Position numbers and translations under genes: made by a program. Below the pieces are notes generated by a model. It saw only the letters and a program-made list of their open reading frames with translations, was not told where the DNA came from and did not search any database. Below are positions 1 to 9,059 of a stretch of DNA of 64,000 bases, piece after piece. The stretch spans positions 62,001-126,000 of the forward strand of contig CAJXSF010000002.1 of NCBI GenBank assembly GCA_913061515.1. The letters run 5' to 3'. The DNA is from an uncultured Gammaproteobacteria bacterium. GTDB taxonomy: Bacteria; Pseudomonadota; Gammaproteobacteria; Pseudomonadales; Pseudohongiellaceae. Numbering within the stretch: position 1 is the stretch's first letter; each line of letters opens with the position of its first letter.

Positions 1-1
1 G

Positions 2-370
2 CATTCAGCCGACCGGATTGAAGTACTGCGCAAAGACAAAATATCGGTAGCACTAGACGACTTTGGTACGGGGTATAGCAGCCTGTCCTATCTGCAAACA
101 CTGCAATTCGATTATTTGAAGATCGACAAAATATTTGTTGATGCAATCAACACCCAAGCAGCCACCAACCATGTAGTACTACACATCATCGAAATGGCTA
201 AAACGCTGGGTTTGGCTATACAGGCAGAAGGCGTTGAAACAGAGGAACAGGCGCGCTTTCTAGCAGAGCGCAATGTCGAGTACGCCCAAGGCTGGTTATT
301 TGGTAAACCCGTACAAGCTAGTGACTTCTCAGTCGTATTTGTGGGCGCTATTGCGAATTATAAAGAATAA
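2..370 (+). CDS. EAL-domain protein (c-di-GMP phosphodiesterase-like), C-terminal fragment; 5' end outside window
   Basis: Frame open from base 2; reads ...[32 protein letters not shown]...[14 protein letters not shown]...AQGWLFGKP, typical EAL-domain C-terminal motifs. Confidence 0.93.
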   Translation, partial: HSADRIEVLRKDKISVALDDFGTGYSSLSYLQTLQFDYLKIDKIFVDAINTQAATNHVVLHIIEMAKTLGLAIQAEGVETEEQARFLAERNVEYAQGWLFGKPVQASDFSVVFVGAIANYKE

Positions 371-405
371 GCTCAACCGAGCTCTCTCGAACTCGGCTCT
401 AAGAT

Positions 406-1125
406 TTATTTGGCGACAGCTTGGATGCGAACAGTCAGCGATACTTCAGATTTTCCCGCCTCAGCAACTGGGTTCGCTTTCTCGGCGACCGAGTCCATCG
501 CCATGGAGCGCGCCATCATCAACGGCTGCGCATAGCCCATCGCTTCATCGATCGAGATAGTGGCGATATCAACATCGCTTTTACCCATGGCTTGCGCGGC
601 GCGCTCGGCGTTGGCTTGTGCTCGCACTATAGCGCTCTCCATCAAACCGTCACGAATCTCATCCGCGCGCTGGGTACTCAAGCTATAGCTAAGATTATTC
701 ATAACAAAGCCTAGTTCCTGAATCTCACCAGCCAACTCCAACACAGTTTGCGCATCGGTGGACTCCAAAGTAATCGATTGTGCACCTCGCCATTGACGAT
801 CGGTCCTGCCTCCTTGCGGTGCGTTATTGAACTGATAGACGGAATAATAACCGGTGGCAACCTCAACGGAAGCTACATCATCAGTGCGCTCCAACGCCTG
901 CGCCATCGCTGCATTAATCTCTCTTTGCAGAATTTGCGCGTCTTTATTCTCGCTTTCGATTCGGAGCACGGCCGTCAATGTATCTTGCTCCACGCTGATC
1001 TTTTCAGTGACGGATAAACTGATCAAGGTTTGCCCTTCTGGTAAAAGCTCGATGTTTTGGGCACTCGCTCCTAGCGACGCTAACCCTAAACAACTTGCCA
1101 TCACTACTTGCGCTATCAGCTTCAT
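406..1125 (-). CDS. SIMPL (DUF541) domain periplasmic protein
   Basis: 239 aa, N-terminal signal peptide (MKLIAQVVMASCLGLASLGASAQ), SIMPL-like sequence. Confidence 0.8.
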   Translation of the reverse strand: MKLIAQVVMASCLGLASLGASAQNIELLPEGQTLISLSVTEKISVEQDTLTAVLRIESENKDAQILQREINAAMAQALERTDDVASVEVATGYYSVYQFNNAPQGGRTDRQWRGAQSITLESTDAQTVLELAGEIQELGFVMNNLSYSLSTQRADEIRDGLMESAIVRAQANAERAAQAMGKSDVDIATISIDEAMGYAQPLMMARSMAMDSVAEKANPVAEAGKSEVSLTVRIQAVAK

Positions 1126-1266
1126 TTACTGCTCCTTTGTTTCAGTTTATCGGTAACTTCTTTGACGCGACCATTATAGAGATAGTTTGCATTAACCAAG
1201 CCTGAATAGAACCCACCTCCATTGCTGCATTGCCAATCCACGCTATAGTGCTATAGATTAGCCAGT

Positions 1267-1962
1267 ATGAGTATACCTCCCTCAGATCGACCAAAGGATA
1301 TTCGGGTTTCGCTAGTTGGCGAAGATGCCTTGCTATTTGCCTTCACAGCCACTACTGCTGCAGATGTGCCAATCGATGTTCAACAGCGCGTATGGCAACT
1401 CTATGGGTGGTTAGACCTGCAGCGTGAGCCACTAGGTCTGATAGAGATTGTGCCGGGTATGGGTAACATCCTGATACGGGCAAGCCAGAAAACTCTTCTC
1501 AACACCCTTCAAGACCTCGTTCTAACTCACTGGCCGCAATTAAAAGACATAGATGTCCAAGGTCGCACGATTGAGATTCCCGTGAGCTATGGCGGCGCAG
1601 ACGGGCCTGACATCGACTACGTTGCCGAGCATTGCGGAATAAGCATTGTGGAGCTAATCGAAACCCATTGCAGTCGCACCTATCGCGTCTACTGTCTTGG
1701 CTTTCAGCCGGGGTTTGCGTATCTGGGCGACTTAGATCCACGTTTAATCTTGCCACGCGCAAAGACGCCGCGTCTTGCTATAGCCCCTGGGTCGGTCGCC
1801 ATCGCTGGCAGCCAGACAGCCATCTACCCCAGTGAATCGCCCGGGGGTTGGCATATCATAGGCCACACCGAAGTGCCTTTATTTACGCCCACTAAATCCC
1901 CCATCACTTTGCTGCAGATCGGCGACTCGGTTCGTTTTGTGCCGGTTGGGGAACCACGATGA
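1267..1962 (+). CDS. pxpB: 5-oxoprolinase subunit B (KipI family)
   Basis: GFQPGFAYLGDLDPRL, PRAKTPRLAIAPGSVAIAGSQTAIYPSESPGGWHIIG motifs; overlaps pxpC. Confidence 0.93.
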   Translation: MSIPPSDRPKDIRVSLVGEDALLFAFTATTAADVPIDVQQRVWQLYGWLDLQREPLGLIEIVPGMGNILIRASQKTLLNTLQDLVLTHWPQLKDIDVQGRTIEIPVSYGGADGPDIDYVAEHCGISIVELIETHCSRTYRVYCLGFQPGFAYLGDLDPRLILPRAKTPRLAIAPGSVAIAGSQTAIYPSESPGGWHIIGHTEVPLFTPTKSPITLLQIGDSVRFVPVGEPR

Positions 1963-2924
1963 TAGAAGTACTTCGATCGGGCCCATTAACAACAGTGCAG
2001 GATCTCGGCCGCTTCGGTCTGCGCCACTTAGGAATCAGCCAAGCCGGGGTGCTCGACCCAATCGCCTTTAGACAAGGCAATCTTATGCTTGGCAATCCCG
2101 AAAACGCGGCCGTATTGGAGGTAAGCGTTGGGCCCCTATTTTTGCGCTTCACCGCTCCATGCCGCATAGTCCTGACGGGGGTAGACTTTGCGGGCTCCAT
2201 ATCCAATCCCAATGCACCCACAACGCAGCAAGTTCTACCAGGTCACCCTACTGCTATTGCCACAGGAAGCACATTGTCATTACTGCGCCCCGCGATAGCC
2301 GGTGCGAAAGGCTACCTTGCCGTTTCCGGAGGCATCGATGTTCCACTGTTATTAGGATCGCGCAGCACCGATTTAAACAACCGCTTTGGTGGGTTGAATG
2401 GTCGCGCGCTACAGGCCGGCGATTATCTCCCACTCTCTCGCCAAGCCCCTCCACAGCCAGGGCTGAATACCTTAGTTCGCTCCTTCGCCCCTAGCCATGT
2501 TCTGCGCGCATTACCGGGCCCAGATTACGATCTGTTCGACGATGACGCCCACCAGCAATTTTGGATGCAACCTTGGGGGATTAGCCATCAAAGCAATCGC
2601 ATGGGTATGCGCCTGAAGGGCAGGCGATTAGATCTTCTACAACCAGTGAATTTGCTCTCCGCGGGCGTGCTACCTGGAGATGTACAAGTGCCTAATGACG
2701 GGCTGCCAATCATCCTCGCCAATGACGCACAAACCATTGGTGGCTACCCTAGGATTGCGAGCGTCATCCAAGCCGACCTCTGGCAACTGGCACATATGTC
2801 ACCTAACACCTCTGTCTATTTTCAGCCCGTTAGCCACGCCATTGCGGTCGCGGCTAAGCTGCATCAAAGCCAATATTTCGAACGCCTAAGCGAGCAACTG
2901 CAGCAAGCGCGGCAAGCCGATTAG
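1959..2924 (+). CDS. pxpC: 5-oxoprolinase subunit C (KipA / biotin-dependent carboxyltransferase family)
   Basis: MIEVLRSGPLTTVQDLGRFGLRHLGISQAGVLD, QSNRMGMRLKG, ILANDAQTIGGYPRIASV motifs. Confidence 0.93.
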   Translation: MIEVLRSGPLTTVQDLGRFGLRHLGISQAGVLDPIAFRQGNLMLGNPENAAVLEVSVGPLFLRFTAPCRIVLTGVDFAGSISNPNAPTTQQVLPGHPTAIATGSTLSLLRPAIAGAKGYLAVSGGIDVPLLLGSRSTDLNNRFGGLNGRALQAGDYLPLSRQAPPQPGLNTLVRSFAPSHVLRALPGPDYDLFDDDAHQQFWMQPWGISHQSNRMGMRLKGRRLDLLQPVNLLSAGVLPGDVQVPNDGLPIILANDAQTIGGYPRIASVIQADLWQLAHMSPNTSVYFQPVSHAIAVAAKLHQSQYFERLSEQLQQARQAD

Positions 2925-5185
2925 CGTTGTGTGAAAGTCAAAAGTACTGTGTATTCACTCTCTCGGGTATTGCCGGTAACATTTGCGGTTCGGCTCGCCA
3001 CGGCGCTCAACACCAATGTCGAAGTAGACTCCGCAACCACTGAAACTGAAATAGAGTCGATAACCGGCAAAATATCAGACAGCGCACTACGAACAACGGC
3101 TTGCATCGCGCTCGTATCAGTACTATCTGGCCTTTCAACTGCATACTTTTTTATATCGACAGTGGGCCGCACAAGCGTGGAAGAATTAAAGATAATCTCA
3201 CCATTGCCCGTTACTCGTAGATCATAAATAGGGATAACCGGCTCTGGCGTCACCGGCGTGTTCTCCGCGACTATGAGCGTTGTAAGTTCTGCAACCTCAC
3301 CTACCCGCACATAGGCAGTCCCATAGGGGCCGCCTCGCACCGATACTGCTTGACCTTCCACTAATAAACCCATGCCCGTGGCCGGATAAAAACGGCTGAG
3401 AGTATTGCTGCCTAGTTGATTCGTGGATAAGACATTCTTAGGAAAAAATTGCGGAAAGTATTGTTCTGCTAGATCAAATAGGGCCGATGAATCCGCGACA
3501 TTGAGCACTTGATTGCTCGCGCCACAAGCCGTCTCTAAACTCGTTTGTGTCCCAGCGACAGTCGCATAGGACACGTCGGCAAAAGAGGACACTGATAGAC
3601 TAATAGTTCCTGCGGTCACGGCGCTCGTGTCCATCGTCAACTTTAACCCGAGGTCAGAACTTCCCCAAGTGGCCGTATTTGGTGAAGATTTTAGCGTTGT
3701 TGCAGAACCTAGTGAAAGCCCATCGAAACATAAGGCGCCAGCTGCATCCAAAACTACCGAGGCAGTAGCACCATTGCTAAAAGGCGACACATTCGTGGCA
3801 CCGGCAAAGGTGACTGAATAAGTTCCAGCACTCGAACTTGGTATATTCGGCGCTACCGGCACATTGGAGATTTGCGCAGTTAACGCAGCGATAGTCCCTA
3901 TTGCGACTGGGTTTTCGTTATTACCAAACTGGCCTCCGTTGACATAAACAACGCTGTCTTTGATACCTACAAATAATTGCGTATTAAAATAGTAACGATA
4001 AGTGAAGCCGTCTTGGGTTTGATTGAAAGTCTGTGGCCCACTAGGAAAGAGCTTAGGATACTCCGTCTCGATTAACGTGAAGAAAGCGTTATTGGTGCTC
4101 AACTGCGCATCAGCGCCCTGGGCACCACTACACTCTTTCGACAACGATGTTTGATCCCCCGTCAGCAACCCAAAAGGGTTACCCCCTGAGGATTGAAAGG
4201 CAAGCTCCCCCACGCCAAAATTGTCTGAATCAGCGGCGCGACTAAGATCAAGCACATAGCGAATATTAGACAAGGAGTCTGTCCATATGGCATTGGCTCC
4301 TGAGATGCTTGGGTAGGCTAACACTTTTTCTTCTACACACAACAAACCACCATCGCCTATAACCAAGTTCAACTGTGTGCCGTCAGCAATCGGCGATACA
4401 GCCAATGCTTCAGTCATTTCTAAGAGATAGGTGCCCGCAAAGAAAGACCATCGAGAATCGCTGGAGGGCACGCGTAAATTGCTTGGTGTACTCAATAGGT
4501 CATCGACGTAGCCGACAATCACATATTCAGAACCAAAATCACCTCCGCGCGCCAAGACAGTATTCCCTCTTACTGCCAAATACACGCCTGAGGATGGATA
4601 GTAGCGATAAAGATCAAAACCATCGCCTATTTGATTCACGCTCAAGGCGCTCTTAGGAAAATAACTCGGTGCAGTTTTCTCTGCTTCATTGATAACGACC
4701 AAAGCATCTCGGGTATCGAATGTAGAAGACCGGCAAGAACCCGTATCTAAGGCTACTCGCGTTCCCGTTAGGCGAGCATAGTCAGTCCCAGCAAGCGACT
4801 GCACTTCGATACCTGCAAAACTAGTTTGAGCAATGTCTATAGTGAAGCGCATTGCTAAGTCGGCGATGTCCCAACTTACTTTGCTAAAGAGTCCATACTG
4901 CAATTGCGGTTGACTCGATAGCACTTCGATATTGCCAGAACTAGGGTTCTTCAAACATATCTCCCCAATCGGGCTGAGATAAAAATGCAGGTCATCTGAG
5001 GTATCTTGTGTGTCAGTGTTCTGAAGTGGCGAAGAAGGTGTAGAATCAGTCACCTCCAAGGTGTAATACCCCTGCAATGCCTCTGGAATGCTAACAGTGG
5101 CAAGAGTCTGCGCTACCGTAGGCCCAGCCAATACACCCAATGCAGCGGCAGTCGCACTCACTAGCAATCTCGAAAAGACGTTCAC
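2921..5185 (-). CDS. Secreted three-repeat protein of unknown function
   Basis: 754 aa with signal peptide; three A+B repeat modules, six Cys arranged two per repeat; convergent with pxpC (4 bp overlap). Confidence 0.85.
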   Translation of the reverse strand: MNVFSRLLVSATAAALGVLAGPTVAQTLATVSIPEALQGYYTLEVTDSTPSSPLQNTDTQDTSDDLHFYLSPIGEICLKNPSSGNIEVLSSQPQLQYGLFSKVSWDIADLAMRFTIDIAQTSFAGIEVQSLAGTDYARLTGTRVALDTGSCRSSTFDTRDALVVINEAEKTAPSYFPKSALSVNQIGDGFDLYRYYPSSGVYLAVRGNTVLARGGDFGSEYVIVGYVDDLLSTPSNLRVPSSDSRWSFFAGTYLLEMTEALAVSPIADGTQLNLVIGDGGLLCVEEKVLAYPSISGANAIWTDSLSNIRYVLDLSRAADSDNFGVGELAFQSSGGNPFGLLTGDQTSLSKECSGAQGADAQLSTNNAFFTLIETEYPKLFPSGPQTFNQTQDGFTYRYYFNTQLFVGIKDSVVYVNGGQFGNNENPVAIGTIAALTAQISNVPVAPNIPSSSAGTYSVTFAGATNVSPFSNGATASVVLDAAGALCFDGLSLGSATTLKSSPNTATWGSSDLGLKLTMDTSAVTAGTISLSVSSFADVSYATVAGTQTSLETACGASNQVLNVADSSALFDLAEQYFPQFFPKNVLSTNQLGSNTLSRFYPATGMGLLVEGQAVSVRGGPYGTAYVRVGEVAELTTLIVAENTPVTPEPVIPIYDLRVTGNGEIIFNSSTLVRPTVDIKKYAVERPDSTDTSAMQAVVRSALSDILPVIDSISVSVVAESTSTLVLSAVASRTANVTGNTRESEYTVLLTFTQR
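3269..3829 (-). repeat. Protein-level repeat module 3 (aa ~453-639)
   Basis: SSAGTYSVTF...LCFDG...ETAC...YFPQFFPKNVLSTNQLGSNTLSRFYPATGMGLLVEGQAVSVRGGPYGTAYVRVGEV. Confidence 0.8.
3875..4444 (-). repeat. Protein-level repeat module 2 (aa ~248-437)
   Basis: FFAGTYLLEM...LLCVEE...SKEC...EYPKLFPSGPQTFNQTQDGFTYRYYFNTQLFVGIKDSVVYVNGGQFGN. Confidence 0.8.
4493..5074 (-). repeat. Protein-level repeat module 1 (aa ~38-231)
   Basis: QGYYTLEV...EICLKN...TGSC...SYFPKSALSVNQIGDGFDLYRYYPSSGVYLAVRGNTVLARGGDFGSEYVIVGYV. Confidence 0.8.
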
Positions 5186-5363
5186 AGGTTCATTTCCTCA
5201 CAACAATGGCGTGGTAAAGCGGATTTGGCGCTATTAGACAATGTATCCCCTGCGCTGGCTAGCCCCCATCCCTTTGTTATTGGTGAATAAAGTCCCAAAT
5301 TTACCCATACGATCACGTACAATTGCAGTTGCTATGTCTTAACGATTGTCTTTGGAGAGCCCT

Positions 5364-6113
5364 ATGCAAATTGATTTAAATGCAGACCTTGGCGAAGGAG
5401 GTGCATTTGATCGCGAATTATTAGCCTTGGTAAGTTCCGCCAATATCAGTTGCGGGGCACATGCTGGTGATCACTCCACTATAGCGCTAGCGATTAGCAT
5501 TGCGCGCGAACAAGGCGTACGAATCGGCGCCCACCCTTCTTACCCTGACCGAGAAAATTTTGGTCGCTTAGCAATGCAACTGCCAATTGCTAGCCTTCGC
5601 CAACACATATTGGCGCAATTGCGCTATGTGCGGGACCTCGCTAGCGAACACGAGATAACACTAAGTCATATAAAACCCCATGGCGCACTTTATAATCAAT
5701 TAGGGCAAGACGAACAACTTGCTCAAGCCTTTATTCAGATAGTGCAAGAATTTGACCCTACCCTTCCTATCGTAGGTTTGGCCGGCGGGGTGCTATTGAA
5801 GTTAGCGCAAGAAAAAGGCCTTCAAACAATCAGTGAAGTGTTTGCCGACCGGCGCTATCAAAGCAATGGGGAATTACTACCGCGAAGTGCAGCCAAGGCC
5901 GTCATAGAAGATACCGATGAGGCTGTGGCACAATCACTAGAGGTCATCAAAACCGGGGCAATTCGAAGCATAGAGGGGCATCGTATAGCGGTACGTGCAG
6001 ACACATTGTGCATACACGGCGACTCCAAGATTGCATTAACGTTTGCACAAACACTACGAAAACGCTTAGAGCAAGAAGGAGTCATGATCAGGGCTTTGTC
6101 TACAGCGCGCTAG
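5364..6113 (+). CDS. pxpA: 5-oxoprolinase subunit A (LamB/YcsF family)
   Basis: MQIDLNADLGEGGAFDRELL...SANISCGAHAGDHSTI...VKPHGALYN-like; ATG at 5364 preceded by GGAG (ORF track starts at a TTG at 5346). Confidence 0.93.
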   Translation: MQIDLNADLGEGGAFDRELLALVSSANISCGAHAGDHSTIALAISIAREQGVRIGAHPSYPDRENFGRLAMQLPIASLRQHILAQLRYVRDLASEHEITLSHIKPHGALYNQLGQDEQLAQAFIQIVQEFDPTLPIVGLAGGVLLKLAQEKGLQTISEVFADRRYQSNGELLPRSAAKAVIEDTDEAVAQSLEVIKTGAIRSIEGHRIAVRADTLCIHGDSKIALTFAQTLRKRLEQEGVMIRALSTAR

Positions 6114-7566
6114 CCATCTGCGCAAGCCATTGCATCAAGACACCAGGCACAATTCCAAGCAACAATAACAGTGCAAGTAGTAGGAACAGTAGGCAATGTG
6201 GCAGCAATTCTTTCAACCCTGCCACTGGCAACAATAAGTCCTCATCCAATGGCGTGAGCATGCCATAAACGATCCGTAAATAGTAAAACAGCCCCACCCC
6301 ACTACCAACAACCATCGTAAATAATAGGGCCCATTGAGCGCCTTGCACGCCTGCTGCAAAAATATAAAACTTGCCAAGAAATCCAATGGTTAAAGGAATT
6401 CCCGCTAGCGAAAACAACATCGCCGTCATTACGAGGGCTAACCATGGATTGCGCCAAAAAAGTCCTTGATAATGCCCGATATGATCGCGTTCTTGTTCAC
6501 TATCAGACACAAGCATCATGACTCCAAAGGCCCCAAGAGACATAAGCGCATAGGCCAATAGGTAAAAACTTACCGCCTCTACACCAAGGGAATCTGCAGA
6601 TCGATCGACTGTCATAAGCGCAATAACAAGGTATCCCATATGCGCAATTGAAGAGTAAGACAGCAGGCGCTTTAAGTTGCTCTGCAAAAGGGCTAACAGA
6701 TTGCCAAATAACATTGACGCCCCCGCTATCAAAGCAAGAACAAAGACAATCGCCTCATTAACCAACAGTGCACTATCGCTTATAAAGCGCATTAACAACG
6801 CTGCCATTGCGATTTTACCAACGGTGGCGAGAAATGCTGTGGCCGGAAGCGGGGCTCCTTCGTAAACATCTGGCGTCCACAAATGAAAGGGCACCAAAGA
6901 AAGTTTGAATGCGAAACCAGTGACAATCATCAAACAACACAGCACGAAATATACCGGCGGCACCGGCCCGATGCCATAGGTCAATGCTTGACCAAGGTCA
7001 GTAAATTGCAAGGTTCCAGTTTGCGCATAGAGTAAGGCGATTCCAAATAAGACAAACCCCGACGACAGCGCAGATAGTACAAGGTACTTAATGCTAGCCT
7101 CCATCGGGTATTGTGCCGCAGCACTTCGGTGTAACGGATATGCGACCATCCCGTACAAACAAACGCTGAGGGTTTCCATCCCTAAGAAGGTTGTAATGAA
7201 ATGGCTATTACTTACCATTACTAAGGCGCCTAAGACCGCGACAGAAAGTAAAATATAAAACTCGTCTTGATGGTCCTCCAAATTGACAAAATACGGATAG
7301 CTAAAACAAGCAATCATGATTGCGCTTAACAAGATCACAGCAGAAAAAAATACGGAAAAGCCATCAATTTTCATTAACGGCGTAAGCTCCTGCGTAGAGC
7401 TTGGCAATACGAAATAAAGGCTGACAAGCGCAAGACTAAGACCCAAAACGGTCACGATACAACTAACGCCATGCCTGCGTTTAATAGCAACCATTAACAT
7501 CGTTACCACAGCAGTGGCTGTGACTAAAATCAGCGGCAGAAGCATGAATAACATCGCACTGGTCAT
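6100..7566 (-). CDS. nuoN: NADH-quinone oxidoreductase subunit N
   Basis: 488 aa multi-TM antiporter-like subunit; last gene of nuo order. Confidence 0.95.
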   Translation of the reverse strand: MTSAMLFMLLPLILVTATAVVTMLMVAIKRRHGVSCIVTVLGLSLALVSLYFVLPSSTQELTPLMKIDGFSVFFSAVILLSAIMIACFSYPYFVNLEDHQDEFYILLSVAVLGALVMVSNSHFITTFLGMETLSVCLYGMVAYPLHRSAAAQYPMEASIKYLVLSALSSGFVLFGIALLYAQTGTLQFTDLGQALTYGIGPVPPVYFVLCCLMIVTGFAFKLSLVPFHLWTPDVYEGAPLPATAFLATVGKIAMAALLMRFISDSALLVNEAIVFVLALIAGASMLFGNLLALLQSNLKRLLSYSSIAHMGYLVIALMTVDRSADSLGVEAVSFYLLAYALMSLGAFGVMMLVSDSEQERDHIGHYQGLFWRNPWLALVMTAMLFSLAGIPLTIGFLGKFYIFAAGVQGAQWALLFTMVVGSGVGLFYYLRIVYGMLTPLDEDLLLPVAGLKELLPHCLLFLLLALLLLLGIVPGVLMQWLAQMASAL

Positions 7567-9059
7567 TACTCGCCTCCTCCACCTAGAGATTGTAGATAGA
7601 GCAAACTCACCTCAGACACATCTAGGAAACTCTGTGGGTACATTCCCATCCACACAAGTCCAGCAGCCATCAAGGCATAACACAGCAACTCGATGAGGGT
7701 AAGATCGCCGGCGCTGGCGTATTGACTAGGCACTCGCAACTGGCCGTGGAACATTTTCTGTATCACCCAAAGGGAATACACTGCCGCTAGCACAAGACCT
7801 AGTGCCGCAAAAATTGTCGCAACTCGGTTGCTTTGGAAAGCACCTAATAAAGAAAGAAACTCACCAATAAAATTACCTAAGCCGGGCATGCCTACTGCAG
7901 CGACTGTGAAAAACAATGCCATCGCAGAGAGCATAGGCAGTTTGACCCAGAGCCCATTAAGCAACTCCATGTCACGTGTGTGGAACCTTGCCTGCAGCCC
8001 GCCGGCCAACATAAACAATGCCGCTGAGCTTAGACCATGGGCGAGCATCGTCATTACCGCACCCTGCAAGCCATACAAATTCCATGCATAGATTCCAAGC
8101 AGCACGAACCCCATATGACTAACACTGGTATAAGCGATCAAGCGTTTGATATCTTGTTGAGCGAAAGCCACTTTTGCGCAATACAGAATACCGATCGCGG
8201 CAATTGTCATCGCAATGGAAGAAAAGTCAGCCGAAGCCTCGGGAAATAGAGGCAGTGTAAAGCGAATCAAACCATAAGCGCCAGTCTTCAGTAACACCCC
8301 CGCTAACAAAACACTGCCCGCGGTAGGCGCTTGGCTATGGGCATCTGGCAACCATGAGTGCAGGCCAAATATCGGTAGCTTAGTGGCAAAGCCCACAAAA
8401 AACCCAAGCATGATCCATGTTTGCAAAGCGCCCGGTATCACGACATTTTGCAGATCGAAATAGTCAAAACTGAAACGCGAAAATTGCACAAAATGAAGAT
8501 AGCTCATGGTTAGAATCGCCAGTAGCAATAGCAAACCCGACACTTGTGTATAAAGGAAAAATTTCATTGCGGCATAGGCGCGGTTTTCATGCCCCCAAAT
8601 CGCGATAATCAGGTACATGGGAATCAACATGACTTCCCAGAAAAAGAAGAATAAAAACAGATCAAGTGCTGTGAAAACTCCAACCACCCCGGCAATTGTC
8701 CACAGCAAATTGAAGTAGAAAAACCCTACCCGTTCTTGGATTTCATTCCATGCGGCCCCTAAGGCAATAAGGCCAAGAAAAAGTGTTAATAGAAGCAATA
8801 GCAATGACAGGCCATCGACCCCCACTAAAAGGGAAATGCCGAATCGCGGAATCCAGGCCCAACTTTCAAGAACCCACCACTGCCCTCCTGCTAACATCAC
8901 ACCGGGGCTGGAACTAAAACAGAATATGAGCAACACAGCAGCGCTCGCTAGCAAGCTAAGTAACGCAACAGCACGTGGCATTCGCGCGTCCAAGGCTTCG
9001 CTTGCCCAAGCGATTGCACCGCCAAAGAAAAGAATCGCAACCAGCGCAAGGACGATCAT
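7566..9059 (-). CDS. nuoM: NADH-quinone oxidoreductase subunit M
   Basis: 497 aa; LLPMYLIIAIWG-like, LPDAHSQAPTAGSVLLAGVLLKTGAYG. Confidence 0.96.
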   Translation of the reverse strand: MIVLALVAILFFGGAIAWASEALDARMPRAVALLSLLASAAVLLIFCFSSSPGVMLAGGQWWVLESWAWIPRFGISLLVGVDGLSLLLLLLTLFLGLIALGAAWNEIQERVGFFYFNLLWTIAGVVGVFTALDLFLFFFFWEVMLIPMYLIIAIWGHENRAYAAMKFFLYTQVSGLLLLLAILTMSYLHFVQFSRFSFDYFDLQNVVIPGALQTWIMLGFFVGFATKLPIFGLHSWLPDAHSQAPTAGSVLLAGVLLKTGAYGLIRFTLPLFPEASADFSSIAMTIAAIGILYCAKVAFAQQDIKRLIAYTSVSHMGFVLLGIYAWNLYGLQGAVMTMLAHGLSSAALFMLAGGLQARFHTRDMELLNGLWVKLPMLSAMALFFTVAAVGMPGLGNFIGEFLSLLGAFQSNRVATIFAALGLVLAAVYSLWVIQKMFHGQLRVPSQYASAGDLTLIELLCYALMAAGLVWMGMYPQSFLDVSEVSLLYLQSLGGGGE

